Notes: generated by a model from the sequence alone, not told the origin. Positions 8,226-17,325 are shown, counted from the first letter of the stretch. The stretch: 33,280 nt of DNA from Spirochaetales bacterium (GCA_016932135.1 JAFGDJ010000130.1:1-33280); one strand, 5' to 3'. Numbers and translations: made by a program.

Positions 8226-9234
8226 TACGGAACCGGCATATCTGCTTCTGGGACCCGAACTGGGGAAAAAAGAAGCCTTTCTGACAAACCTCAAAGAGAC
8301 ACTGAAAGATCGAACCGGGGGGAGCCTGGAAGAATTCCGCTTTTACCCCTTTGAGTCCGACGCCATGGAAGTCCTTGCCCTGGTCAGAAACGGCAGCCTC
8401 TTTTCCTCCCACACCCTGGTTCATATCCTCCAGGCCGACGCTCTTTCGGGGAATGACAGGAACCAGTTCATCGAGTATCTGAAACATCCCTCGGAAAACG
8501 CAACGGTGATATTCAGTACGGAAGAAATAAAAATCAATAAAACCTTTGAAGCGGCTTTTCCAAAAGCCGGCAGGCATGTTTTCTGGGAACTCTTCGAGAA
8601 TGAAAAAAAGAGCTGGATAACAGGATTTTTCAAACAAACCGGGCATACCATAGACAGCGAAGCGGTGGAGCTGATTCTCGACGTGGTGGAAAACAACACC
8701 CAGGAAATGAAACGGGAGTGTGAACGCATTATCCTGGCAGCCGGGGAAAAAACAACTATTGAGATCGAAGATATAGAAAATTTCCTTTTTCACAGTAAAG
8801 AGGAAACGGTCTTTTCCCTTTTCGCCAAAATGATGGAAGGCAAATTTGTTTCTTCCCTGGAAGCCCTGGGAAAAATTCTCGATTCCGGAGAAGGATCACC
8901 CGTTCAGCTGATCGGCGGACTTCTCTGGCAGTTTCGGAAGCTCCTGGACCTCCGGGGGCTGCTGGATGAACATTATTCCTTCCAGGAAGCCTGTGATCGT
9001 CTTGGCATACGGGGCAAAAAAAATCAGGCAAACTATCAAGCCGGAGTTTCGAAATATACCCGGCGGGAGCTGGAAAAGATTCTTATGGCCCTGGCGGATT
9101 TCGATGCTACCCTGCGGCAGGTACGGTCAGAAATGGAGCCCACCTTGCTGGAAATGCTGGTTTATACCTGTGTGGTAAAGAAAGGCAGCTCCGAGTTTAT
9201 CTACTCCTCCGACTGTACATCAAAATGGGCATAA
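8218..9234 (+). CDS. holA: DNA polymerase III delta subunit (HolA-like)
   Basis: This clamp-loader subunit opens the beta clamp. The 338-residue length is typical. The N-terminal part AYLLLGPELGKKEAFL matches the degenerate AAA+ start of delta subunits. The C-terminal collar region has the family-style stretches SPVQLIGGLLWQFRKLL and LEKILMALADFDATLR. There is no functional Walker A, as expected for delta. The start overlaps the lexA end by 8 bp, so translation is likely coupled. It is the last gene of the plus-strand chain, and its 3' end overlaps the convergent gene by 34 bp. Confidence 0.85.
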   Translation: MTNTEPAYLLLGPELGKKEAFLTNLKETLKDRTGGSLEEFRFYPFESDAMEVLALVRNGSLFSSHTLVHILQADALSGNDRNQFIEYLKHPSENATVIFSTEEIKINKTFEAAFPKAGRHVFWELFENEKKSWITGFFKQTGHTIDSEAVELILDVVENNTQEMKRECERIILAAGEKTTIEIEDIENFLFHSKEETVFSLFAKMMEGKFVSSLEALGKILDSGEGSPVQLIGGLLWQFRKLLDLRGLLDEHYSFQEACDRLGIRGKKNQANYQAGVSKYTRRELEKILMALADFDATLRQVRSEMEPTLLEMLVYTCVVKKGSSEFIYSSDCTSKWA

Positions 9235-10223
9235 ACCCCGAATCTGTCGGAAGGATGCACTCCGAAAGTGGGAGAATCAAAAACCAACTCCGCCTTTCTC
9301 ACGGTTATTCCTTCACCGCGGTATAAAACATAATCCAGCCTTTCCCGCCGATCCCTTTCGTCGGAACCGTAAAAACGCCGTATGTTGAGGTTTCGCTGAC
9401 CGTCCAGGGTATAACCGGACCCGCTGCCTTTTTCCCAGGCGTCTTTGAAACCCGCCTGAGAAAGCGCCTCCATCTCTCTGGAATCGGGAGTAATATTTAA
9501 CGAACCCGCCAGAATAACAGGAGCTTCCCCCGCCAGGCTGTTGATAAACCCTAAGGTGGAATAGACCAGAGAAAGGCTCTCCTCGCTCCGGCGAACCGAT
9601 TCCCGCACCGCCTTAATATAGGCATCCCCTTCAAGATTTCCGTCGGCGTATTGTTTCGTCAGATCCTGCAGATCCTTTTCCGGGTGTGCCGGACCGCCGA
9701 TCCAGTGAACGGTAAAGACATACACCTCCCGACCTGCCAGGGTGATCTTGCCTCCCATTATCTGAGGAGCCGTTTTTACGCCCATGGAGAGGGTGTTTTT
9801 TATAAAAAGCCCGGAAAACCTTTTTGATTCCAGGGGTTGAAAATCATACTCCTCCCGGACCAGCAGGACACTTCCCTCCCGAAGATTCCAGGGAAGTCCC
9901 ACAACTCCAATACGCACCCCTCCCTTATTGACGCTGTACATACCGTTATAACCCAGCTCTTCCGACAGCTCTTCCGCCGTTTTCGGAAGGCCGTTCAAAC
10001 CCGTTAACATTGCCAGATCAGGATTGAGGGCCTGTAAACCCGATTTCATGATGTCCAATCGAAAGGCCCTTTCATCCGGCTCCTCATATTCCCGGGCGGT
10101 AAAAAATCCGGAGTCTTTCAGGCCGCTCCATACAGGAAAAGCCACCACCTTCAGGCTTTCGGCTCCGAGAACAGCGGATAATAATAAAAAAATGGCCGCT
10201 ATACACAATCCACGCGTTTTCAT
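9201..10223 (-). CDS. Exported endonuclease/exonuclease/phosphatase-fold protein, catalytic residues degenerate
   Basis: The product has about 340 residues. The ATG at 10223 gives a clear signal peptide (MKTRGLCIAAIFLLLSAVLG, then AES); a longer reading to 10277 would bury it. The body has the layout of the EEP (DNase I-like) superfamily: VFTVHW for the middle His block, APVILAGSLN where the family has GDFN, RLDYVLY, and HPSDRFGVYAHF where the family has SDH. The usual Glu of the LQE motif appears as LTGLNG, the Asp of GDFN as Ser, and the final His of SDH as Arg. It is likely exported but may be inactive as a nuclease or phosphatase. It is convergent with holA, overlapping it by 34 bp, and lies 37 bp below the terminator of the upstream RNA. 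Confidence 0.65.
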   Translation of the reverse strand: MKTRGLCIAAIFLLLSAVLGAESLKVVAFPVWSGLKDSGFFTAREYEEPDERAFRLDIMKSGLQALNPDLAMLTGLNGLPKTAEELSEELGYNGMYSVNKGGVRIGVVGLPWNLREGSVLLVREEYDFQPLESKRFSGLFIKNTLSMGVKTAPQIMGGKITLAGREVYVFTVHWIGGPAHPEKDLQDLTKQYADGNLEGDAYIKAVRESVRRSEESLSLVYSTLGFINSLAGEAPVILAGSLNITPDSREMEALSQAGFKDAWEKGSGSGYTLDGQRNLNIRRFYGSDERDRRERLDYVLYRGEGITVRKAELVFDSPTFGVHPSDRFGVYAHFDVQSEE

Positions 10224-10260
10224 ACTTACAGTTATACGACAGAATTGATTTCTTTGCATT

Positions 10261-10290
10261 AAAAAAAAAGCCGGCATGATTACCGGCTTT
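10261..10290 (-). terminator. Rho-independent terminator ending the uvrC-downstream transcript
   Basis: Read on the minus strand, AAAGCCGG and CCGGCTTT (8-bp stem, 10283-10290 with 10267-10274, 8-nt loop) are followed by a run of nine or more T (to 10261). The plus-strand reading lacks a U tract, so it acts leftward. Confidence 0.85.
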
Positions 10291-10476
10291 AGAAAATCCC
10301 GGGAACTCGAAACCTCTGGTTTGGTTCCCCGACGGATTCACTCATTTTAAAAAACCTAAAAAGTGCGTTATGTAAGACCGTTCGCCGATCCCCGAAGGGA
10401 CCGGCCTGCTTCAACAGGTGGATTTGCCATCTTCACCTCCTGAAAAACAGGTTGCAAATTCAATCACACCTCTCCC
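10261..10476 (-). ncRNA. Candidate structured non-coding RNA (about 215 nt) between uvrC and the EEP gene
   Basis: After the uvrC stop comes a promoter-like pair, then about 215 nt that end at a strong terminator. Several helices are visible on the minus strand. CCGGTCCC/GGGATCGG is an 8-bp stem (one G-U pair) closed by a UUCG tetraloop (10385-10404). A two-part hairpin lies at 10301-10329 (GGGAAC/GTTCCC outside, AAACC/GGTTT inside). Short stems CCTG/CAGG and AGGTG/CACCT lie nearer the 5' end. I do not recognise the family; tmRNA, SRP RNA and common riboswitch signatures are not seen. It could be an independent small RNA (6S RNA has similar size) or a leader controlling the gene that begins at 10223. 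A 20-codon reading frame lies inside (10368-10430). Confidence 0.5.
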
Positions 10477-10480
10477 TATA

Positions 10481-10509
10481 AATGTATGTCATTCTTCCGC
10501 CGATGTCAA
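10481..10509 (-). promoter_or_regulatory. Sigma-70-type promoter for the candidate RNA, overlapping the uvrC 3' end
   Basis: On the minus strand, TTGACA (10504-10509) and TACATT (10481-10486) are separated by exactly 17 bp. The predicted start falls on the GGG at 10474-10476. The -35 and most of the spacer lie inside the last uvrC codons. Confidence 0.55.
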
Positions 10510-12327
10510 ATTTTTTCCCGAAAAATACGCCACCACCCGCTCCGCCACCTCCAGGGGCAATCCGGTCCGTTCCGCCGCTTCCTCCGCCGTAATGTCCCGA
10601 AGCGCATCGGGAGATCCAAAGGCCTGCAGCAGTTTCGCCGCCCTCACCCGGCCGATACCGGGAATTGTTTCATAGACCGACCGGCGGGTATCCTTTTCCC
10701 GCAGCCGTTTCTGAAAGGAGGTGGCGAATCGATGGGCTTCATCCCGCACCGCCTGGAGAACCCTCAAGGCTTCAGAGCCTTCGGGAAGAAGAATCGGGTC
10801 GCTTCGATTCTTTAAAAAAAGTTCTTCCTGCTTTTTTGCCAACCCTACCAGGGGAACCTCCGAAAGATCCAGGGCCTGAAGAATCTCCGCCACCGCTGAA
10901 ACCTGCCCTTTGCCGCCGTCTATCAGGATCAAATCGGGTATATCCTGGTTTTCGTTCATCACCCGGGTATACCTTCGGGCGGTGATTTCCCTGAGAGATT
11001 CAAAATCATCAATGGCGCCATGAAGGCTCTTTACCTTGTAGCGACGATAGGCCTTCTTATCGGGCCGGCCGTTCCGGAAACTTACCATGGAAGCCACCGT
11101 GTTTGTCCCCCCCAGATGGGCTATATCAAAACCCTCGATATGCCGGGGAAGGGAAGGAAGTTCCAAAAGTGTCTGTAATTCCCGTAAGGCCTCCTGTTTG
11201 TTCCTGGCCTGTTTCCAGCTTTCCAGTTCCAGCCGGGCGTTTTCCTGGGTCATTCTCAGGATCGAAGCGTGTTTTCCCCGCTGGGGAACCGCTATGGCAA
11301 CCTTGCTCTTATGTTCCCGGCGGATATACTCATCCAGCAGGTCCCGGTCCAAGGGGATTTCAAGAAATATCCTGGAGGGCATCTGTTCCCGCGTTCGATA
11401 ATACTGATACACAAAATCAAAAAGTGCCTCTTCCGGGGTGGCCGGAGTTTCGGAGTGGTAGATCTCCCGATCCGTCAGTTTCCCCCCCCGCATCTGAAAA
11501 ACCAAGAAGGTAAAGAACCCCTCTTCTCCGGCACAGGCGATGTAATCCCTCATCTCCTCGTCAAAATCCTGCACCTCCTGAGGGCGGCTGACCTCCTCGA
11601 TGGATCGCAGGATGTCCCTGTACGTCGCGGCGGCTTCAAAGTCCAGGGCTTTCGAGGCTTCATTCATTCGGTCCCGATATTCCTTCACCAGGCCTTCGGC
11701 TCCCTTTGAAAGAAGCCCCTTGATGGTCTTCACCCTTTCCCTGTACTCATCACCGGATATCTTCCCACAGCAGGGGGCGGGACAGGCACCGATATGGTAG
11801 TAAAGACAGGGGTGTTCCCTCAGGCGGAGCTTTCCCTTGCATTTCCGTAAGGGGTACAGTTTATCGATAGCCCGAAGATACACATCCAGTTGCCTGACGT
11901 TGGCATAAGGGCCGAAATAATCGGACCCGTCCCGGACAATCCGCCGGGTCCTGAACATCCTGGGAAATTCCTCCCTGGTGATTCGAATCACCGGATAGGA
12001 CTTCCCGTCCTTCAGATTGATATTATACCGGGGACTCCATTTTTTAATGAGATTATTTTCCAGAACCAGGGCTTCATATTCATTTTTCGTGACGATATGC
12101 TCGATGGAGACGATGTGGCGCACCAAATGCCGGGTTTTAATATCCTGTTTTCCGGTAAAATACGACCGCACCCGCTTCACCAGGTCTCTGGCTTTACCGA
12201 CATACAGAACCCTGTCCTCCCGGTCCTTCATGATATACACCCCGGGACGGTGAGGGAGGGATCGTAAGAGGATTTCCTTTTCTACCGATGAATCTTCGCC
12301 TGGCTTCACAGCTCTTCCTGATACCAT
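10489..12327 (-). CDS. uvrC: Excinuclease ABC subunit C (UvrC)
   Basis: UvrC makes both incisions around DNA lesions in nucleotide excision repair. Domains in order are the GIY-YIG nuclease (PGVYIMKDREDRVLYVGKAR), a cysteine cluster C-x10-C-x6-C-x3-C (CKGKLRLREHPC, then CPAPCC) known to hold an iron-sulfur cluster in UvrC, a UVR motif (MNEASKALDFEAAATYRDI), the RNase H-like nuclease with IEGFDIAHLGG and LILIDGGKGQ, and a C-terminal helix-hairpin-helix pair (IPGIGRVRAAKLL). The ATG at 12327 gives 612 residues, the usual size. An in-frame GTG at 12417 would add 30 residues and leave only 12 bp to the divergent gene. Neither start has a clear Shine-Dalgarno sequence. Confidence 0.95.
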   Translation of the reverse strand: MVSGRAVKPGEDSSVEKEILLRSLPHRPGVYIMKDREDRVLYVGKARDLVKRVRSYFTGKQDIKTRHLVRHIVSIEHIVTKNEYEALVLENNLIKKWSPRYNINLKDGKSYPVIRITREEFPRMFRTRRIVRDGSDYFGPYANVRQLDVYLRAIDKLYPLRKCKGKLRLREHPCLYYHIGACPAPCCGKISGDEYRERVKTIKGLLSKGAEGLVKEYRDRMNEASKALDFEAAATYRDILRSIEEVSRPQEVQDFDEEMRDYIACAGEEGFFTFLVFQMRGGKLTDREIYHSETPATPEEALFDFVYQYYRTREQMPSRIFLEIPLDRDLLDEYIRREHKSKVAIAVPQRGKHASILRMTQENARLELESWKQARNKQEALRELQTLLELPSLPRHIEGFDIAHLGGTNTVASMVSFRNGRPDKKAYRRYKVKSLHGAIDDFESLREITARRYTRVMNENQDIPDLILIDGGKGQVSAVAEILQALDLSEVPLVGLAKKQEELFLKNRSDPILLPEGSEALRVLQAVRDEAHRFATSFQKRLREKDTRRSVYETIPGIGRVRAAKLLQAFGSPDALRDITAEEAAERTGLPLEVAERVVAYFSGKNLTSAEE

Positions 12328-12429
12328 TCTCGGCGCACGATCTTGTGAAAGCTCTAGGGCTTCCCGGATTACAATATACTTCTCCTCATTGATTGATTCA
12401 ATTCTTCCGATAATCACCTTGAAAGAACC

Positions 12430-13929
12430 GTGAAAAATTTATGTATTCTAGGCTGCCTCATACTTCTTAATTCTCTTCCTGCTTTTACCCTGGATCAGTC
12501 CATAATCCTGGGAAAAGAAGACCTCTGGCAGGATATCATTTCCTTCGACAACACCCGCATCATTCCCGGAAGAGGAGGACTAAGCGATATTACCCTCCGG
12601 GAAGGAGAATATGAAGAGGATGAGGATACGGATATCCTTCTGCACTTCAATTCTCCCGCGGATCTTTTCACACCCTCCGGGTACGCTTTAGAAGAATCTA
12701 CGGTAGTGTATTCTTCCGAATACAAGGAACTGGGGGACGCCGCGGCGGCCTTCCGGAACGCGGAGGACAGCATTGTCTTCACCACCGGAGAAAATACGAT
12801 TTTTTCCCCGGCTTACACCGGTGATGATTTTTCCATCGAGTTCCGACTGTATCCCGCCCGCCTGGCCGAAGGTGAGCGGATTCTTCTCTGGAAAGGCTCT
12901 CTGATATGGGACGGAAAGGTATACCCCCAGGAGCTGGAATGCTCAATATCGGCGCGAAAAATCCTGTGGCGCTTTGAAAATTTCTTCCGCTCCCCCGACG
13001 GCAGAATGCTGTCCCTCGAATTACAGGGCAACCGGAGTCTTTTCCCCAGGCAATGGAACCACCACCTGATCAGGTACGACGGGGAAACCGGCCTGATGGA
13101 ATACCTCCTGAACGGGGTTCCCGAAGCCATAACCCATACCACCGATACCGGACGGGAAGAAGCTGTCGTGTATACTCCTTCGCCTGGTTCCGCCGTTGAA
13201 AAAACCCTCACCCTAGGCGGAAGCTTTATCGGTATCCTGGATGAAATGAGAATCTCCAGGTCCAGGATAACCGAACCCTTTATCGAAACCTATCCTCAAC
13301 GCACCGGTTCTGCCATGACCGGAATTCTGGATCTGGAACATTCAAATTCCCGGCTGCTCAGAATACACTCTACCCAGCACACTCCCTCCGACACCGCCGT
13401 GGAGTATTATTATAAAATATCCGACACCTTGAGCGGCTGGAATTCCCTTCCCGGACCCTGGAAAAAGTTCAGTCCCGGAGAAGACCTGGGGTTTGAAACC
13501 CGGGGCAGGTATGTTCAGATCTTGATGGAACTCTATCCCGAAGGCAGGGGAATCTTCGCCCCCGCGGTCTCAGACCTGGAAGTGCTCTATGAACCCGATC
13601 TTCCCCCACTGCCTCCGGGGCGGGTCACCGCCCTCTCCGGAGACCGATGGATTGAACTCTCCTGGCGAGCGGTGGTAGATACCGATATAGCCGGATATCT
13701 GGTATACTACGGGTTCAAACCGGGCAATTATTTCGGTACCGGTCTGCCGGCGGGGGAATCACCCCTGGACGCCGGAACAAACACATCCCTTCGGCTGGAG
13801 GGACTGGAGAACGGAAAACTGTATTATTTCGCCGTGGTCGCCTACGACTCCTCAACGCCTCCTCATTACAGTGAGTTTTCCACCGAGATCAGCGCCCGTC
13901 CGTCCGCCGTTCACGGGAACGGCCAATGA
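12430..13929 (+). CDS. Exported LamG-like / fibronectin type III protein
   Basis: This 499-residue exported protein starts with a signal peptide (MKNLCILGCLILLNSLPAFT). The middle (about 120-285) looks like a LamG/concanavalin-type jelly roll: DFSIEFRLYPARLAEGERIL, GKVYPQELEC, and LTLGGSFIGILDEMRISR. The last 100 residues form a fibronectin type III domain (PPGRVTALSGDRWIELSWRA to LENGKLYYFAVVAYD). Such modules bind carbohydrate or protein surfaces, so an outer-surface or periplasmic adhesion or structural role is inferred. No catalytic motif is seen. The start is GTG at 12430 with weak purines upstream. The stop overlaps the TPR gene start by 4 bp, so the two are co-expressed. Confidence 0.7.
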   Translation: MKNLCILGCLILLNSLPAFTLDQSIILGKEDLWQDIISFDNTRIIPGRGGLSDITLREGEYEEDEDTDILLHFNSPADLFTPSGYALEESTVVYSSEYKELGDAAAAFRNAEDSIVFTTGENTIFSPAYTGDDFSIEFRLYPARLAEGERILLWKGSLIWDGKVYPQELECSISARKILWRFENFFRSPDGRMLSLELQGNRSLFPRQWNHHLIRYDGETGLMEYLLNGVPEAITHTTDTGREEAVVYTPSPGSAVEKTLTLGGSFIGILDEMRISRSRITEPFIETYPQRTGSAMTGILDLEHSNSRLLRIHSTQHTPSDTAVEYYYKISDTLSGWNSLPGPWKKFSPGEDLGFETRGRYVQILMELYPEGRGIFAPAVSDLEVLYEPDLPPLPPGRVTALSGDRWIELSWRAVVDTDIAGYLVYYGFKPGNYFGTGLPAGESPLDAGTNTSLRLEGLENGKLYYFAVVAYDSSTPPHYSEFSTEISARPSAVHGNGQ

Positions 13930-16445
13930 CCTATAAGGAACTCACCACCCGGGCTTTCAACGCCTTCAGGGTAAAAGACCTTGACCTGGCGGAGAGCCTG
14001 GCGGAAAAACTTTTGGTTCAATATCCGAAGAGTCCCGACCTCCACCTGTTTTTAGGAAATATTAAGACCCGGCAGGATCAATTCGACGCTGCCGTTTCCC
14101 ACTACCGGGACGCGATTCAACTGAAGCCCGATAACGCCGAAGCCTTTAACAACCTTTCCGTCGCCTTCAAAATGAAAGGGGAGCTGAAAGCCGCCGTTGC
14201 CGCGGCGGAAAAAGCCTATGCCTTGAATCCCCGGCGGGCGGATATAGCCTACAATCTGGGAAACATCTACAAACAAGCCGGCCGCGTAAAAGAAGCCGTG
14301 GATTACTACAAGCTTGCCCTGCAGGGGGACCCCGGCTTTATCCCGGTCTACAACAACCTGGGAAACCTCTACGAAAAGACCGGGAAACATAACCTGGCGG
14401 AAGAGCTGTACCGCCAGGGCCTGGAACAGGACGAGAACAACCCCATGCTGCGGTACAACCTGGGGGTTGCCCTGGATAACACCGGGGAATATGAAAAATC
14501 GCTGGAAGAATATCGCAGGGCTCAAAAGAGCCGCCCCGGATGGACAGATAACCTCAACAATTTAGCCGTCACCCTGCAGCGCTTGGGAAAACCGGAAGAA
14601 GCCCAACGGCTCTTTCAGCGGGCCCTGGAAATGGACCCGAAAAATCCGAAACTTAACAACAACCTGGGAGTTCTTTATACGGAACTGGGTCGCTACGATG
14701 AAGCGGAAAATTATTACAAAAGGGCTTTATCCTCCGATGCCGGTTACAGCAAGCCTCTGATTAACCTGGGACACCTGGATGAAAAAACAGGTCAATACGA
14801 AAAGGCTATTGAGCACTTCACAGCCTTAGCCGAAGCGGATCCCCGGAATACCCGGCTTCAACTGGATCTGGCGGAAGCCTTGATTCATGAAAAACGGCTG
14901 AAAGAAGCCGGCGGTATTATAATTCGGACAGAAAAAATGGAACCGGACAATCCGCTGGTTCCCCTGACCAAGGGCAACTGGTATGTCGCCGCCGGTAAAA
15001 AAAAGAAGGCCCTGCACCAGTATCTAAAAGCCCTGTCCCTGGATGAAAGCAACACCGATGCCCGGATGCGCCTGGCCCTGCTCTACAAAGAACTTAAAAA
15101 ATATGAAAAAGCCATCGCCGAGGTCAGTCATATTCTGTTAAAAAAACCGGACAGTTTCGCTCCGCGCCTTCTTCTTGGTGAACTCTACCTGGAACAGAAT
15201 CTCTACCGGGAAGCCCTGGAGATCTTTGAAACCCTGGACAGAGAATACCCGGGAAACGAAGATGTTCTTACAGCCCTGACCCATAACTACAAAGCCATGG
15301 GAAACACAGAAAAGGCTTTACAGATCGCTGAAAAACTCGCCACCATGCAAGGAAAGAAGGGGGGTCCGGAAGACCTGGATCGCATGGATTCAACCCTGGA
15401 ATGGTATGAGCAGGTGGCGGGAGAATACGCGGAAGAGTATGAAGAAATATGGAAACGAAACATCCAAAGCCTTACCGAAGAAGCGGAAGACCAATTGGAA
15501 AAAGGCGCCCAGCAGGAAGAGGACAGTTTCCTCCTGGGCAAACTCTTCGATATTAACGGGGAGACCGTCCCTATCATCGATACCGGGGGAATAGAACCGT
15601 ATATTGAGATCAATGAACCGACGGAAACGCTGATTCTCCAGGAGAAGGATGAAGAGCTGCCGGAAATAGAAGAGGAAAAACCGGAAAAAGAAATCCTGGA
15701 AACCCTCAGGGAATCCGTCCCCCCCGCTCCTCCCTCCGCTCCTTCGGGAGCTCCCGGAGCGCCTTTCACCCCGGGAACACAAGGATCCGGCGGCGGGGAA
15801 ACAGGAAAAAAGGCCGGCTTCGGAGAAGAGCACATCCATATCCATACCGCCGCACCTCCTCCGGCCGCCTTATCCGGGGGGAGTTTTCAAGCATCCTTAA
15901 AAATAGAATCTCCCATCGTGATACGCCAGGAAGGCGAAAGCGCCGCTCCACAGCTTGCCCCGGAACAGCCCTCGGGTCCCGAACCGGAACCGGCCAGGAC
16001 GTCTCCGGCTCCTCCGAAACCCCAGCCCCCCGGCCCGCCGCCGGTCTTCCAGCCGAGCATGCCTCCCCGGGCCCCAGGCCCTTTCTCGCCGGGAGAGACG
16101 CCGCCGCTAAAAAAAGAGGAAACCCCGGCGGAACTCCTGGACTACCTCATGGGACTGACCCGTTCACTCCCCCAGGAGGAACGGAATTGCTTTGATCACA
16201 GTGAGATGCGGTTGAAAATTGAATCTATCCGGGAACGATTACGGGGTAGACCGGGAATCTACCAACGGCTGCCGGAAAAAAGCAAAACAACGGAAACCTC
16301 CGTGACAAAAGGCAAGATTCACGATACCTTTTCCTTCATGGAATCATTAACCGACTATCACCCCGACACAAGCGTGGGGGAAACCATGAAACTAAGAATT
16401 CGACACCTCTTATCCAAACTCGGGGGTCCCGCCGATGAATCATGA
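13926..16445 (+). CDS. Large TPR-repeat protein with proline-rich linker
   Basis: The protein has 839 residues. From about residue 1 to 480 there are roughly fourteen tetratricopeptide repeats (units such as AEAFNNLSVAFKMKGELKAA and PVYNNLGNLYEKTGKHNLAE), a protein-interaction solenoid. Residues about 480-597 are acidic and helical. About 598-735 is proline/glycine-rich (PPAPPSAPSGAPGAP, HIHIHTAAPPP), a flexible linker. The last 100 residues contain helices (PAELLDYLMGLTRSL and following). No signal peptide is present, so it is probably cytoplasmic and acts as a scaffold. It overlaps the exported protein upstream by 4 bp and the HDOD gene downstream by 11 bp, which suggests one functional unit. 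The specific partner is unknown. Confidence 0.8.
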   Translation: MTYKELTTRAFNAFRVKDLDLAESLAEKLLVQYPKSPDLHLFLGNIKTRQDQFDAAVSHYRDAIQLKPDNAEAFNNLSVAFKMKGELKAAVAAAEKAYALNPRRADIAYNLGNIYKQAGRVKEAVDYYKLALQGDPGFIPVYNNLGNLYEKTGKHNLAEELYRQGLEQDENNPMLRYNLGVALDNTGEYEKSLEEYRRAQKSRPGWTDNLNNLAVTLQRLGKPEEAQRLFQRALEMDPKNPKLNNNLGVLYTELGRYDEAENYYKRALSSDAGYSKPLINLGHLDEKTGQYEKAIEHFTALAEADPRNTRLQLDLAEALIHEKRLKEAGGIIIRTEKMEPDNPLVPLTKGNWYVAAGKKKKALHQYLKALSLDESNTDARMRLALLYKELKKYEKAIAEVSHILLKKPDSFAPRLLLGELYLEQNLYREALEIFETLDREYPGNEDVLTALTHNYKAMGNTEKALQIAEKLATMQGKKGGPEDLDRMDSTLEWYEQVAGEYAEEYEEIWKRNIQSLTEEAEDQLEKGAQQEEDSFLLGKLFDINGETVPIIDTGGIEPYIEINEPTETLILQEKDEELPEIEEEKPEKEILETLRESVPPAPPSAPSGAPGAPFTPGTQGSGGGETGKKAGFGEEHIHIHTAAPPPAALSGGSFQASLKIESPIVIRQEGESAAPQLAPEQPSGPEPEPARTSPAPPKPQPPGPPPVFQPSMPPRAPGPFSPGETPPLKKEETPAELLDYLMGLTRSLPQEERNCFDHSEMRLKIESIRERLRGRPGIYQRLPEKSKTTETSVTKGKIHDTFSFMESLTDYHPDTSVGETMKLRIRHLLSKLGGPADES

Positions 16446-17310
16446 TCAGCAATTATCACAAATAAAACTCTACATTGAGAAAATGCCCAGTCTGCCGACA
16501 ACGGTTACAAAAATATTAGAGATCTGCAACGATCCCCAGACCTCGCCGGCGGACTTGAACAGGATAATCGGTGTCGACCCGGTACTCATGGGAAAGGTGC
16601 TGAAACTCATTAACTCGGCCTATTACGGTCTGTCCCAGGAGGTAACCAGCCTCGCCAGGGCCATTATCATGCTGGGGATCAACACCGTAAAGAACCTCGC
16701 CCTGAGCACCGCCGTTTTAGCGACGGTGGGGAGAAACTCAAATTTCCAGGCACTGAACATGGAAGGCTTCTGGAGGCATTCCCTCTGTACGGGAGTCACC
16801 GGCCGGCTCATTGCCCGGCAGCGAAAGGTAGACTCGAAAATCCTGGAGGAATACTTCATTGCCGGGCTTCTTCACGATATCGGTAAAATTCCTCTGAATA
16901 ATCGTTTGGCGGAAGATTATATTCAGGCCATGGGTGAATCGGACCTGAAGCACGTGGCTCTCTATCAATCGGAACAAGGGGTCTTCGGAATCGATCATAC
17001 CAATGTGGGACACATGATTTTGGAGCTTTGGAAACTGGACGAAGCCGTCCGTGAAGCCGTCCTGTTCCACCACAGGCCGGGCGACTATCAGGGCAAAAAT
17101 AAAGATATTGTCTATACCACCGCCTGCGCCAACTATTTCGCCAATTTTTTCGAAATAGGTTTCTCCGGGGACCGTTATCCCGAAGCCTTGCCCGCCGAAG
17201 TATTCAAACACCTGGGGATTTCCATGGATTTTCTCGAAGGCATTGAAGACACGGTTCTGGCGGAAATAGAAAAAGCGAGCATTTTTTTAAAACTGTCCAA
17301 TACCCGCTGA
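16435..17310 (+). CDS. HDOD-domain protein with HD-type motif
   Basis: This 291-residue protein opens with the classic HDOD start KMPSLPTTVTKILEI. It continues with PVLMGKVLKLINSAYYGL and AIIMLGINTVKNLALST, and carries an HD motif GLLHDIGKIPL (His near residue 146). HDOD proteins are non-catalytic relatives of HD phosphohydrolases found in signalling; many lack the metal site, but the HDIGK motif here is intact. The start overlaps the TPR gene by 11 bp. Role inferred: a signalling adaptor or phosphohydrolase linked to the TPR scaffold. The ATG at 16435 is the first residue of a good family N-terminus. Confidence 0.88.
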   Translation: MNHDQQLSQIKLYIEKMPSLPTTVTKILEICNDPQTSPADLNRIIGVDPVLMGKVLKLINSAYYGLSQEVTSLARAIIMLGINTVKNLALSTAVLATVGRNSNFQALNMEGFWRHSLCTGVTGRLIARQRKVDSKILEEYFIAGLLHDIGKIPLNNRLAEDYIQAMGESDLKHVALYQSEQGVFGIDHTNVGHMILELWKLDEAVREAVLFHHRPGDYQGKNKDIVYTTACANYFANFFEIGFSGDRYPEALPAEVFKHLGISMDFLEGIEDTVLAEIEKASIFLKLSNTR

Positions 17311-17325
17311 CACCGGAGGTGTTCC

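Noticed and set aside
8209-8793. 194-codon open frame on the minus strand
   Set aside because: It is antisense to holA, with a translation rich in Phe/Gly/Gln and no recognisable family.
10261-10476. tmRNA, SRP RNA or a known riboswitch
   Set aside because: No tag-peptide frame ending in ALAA, no SRP tetraloop motif, and no cobalamin, TPP, glycine, SAM or cyclic-di-GMP core was found by reading.
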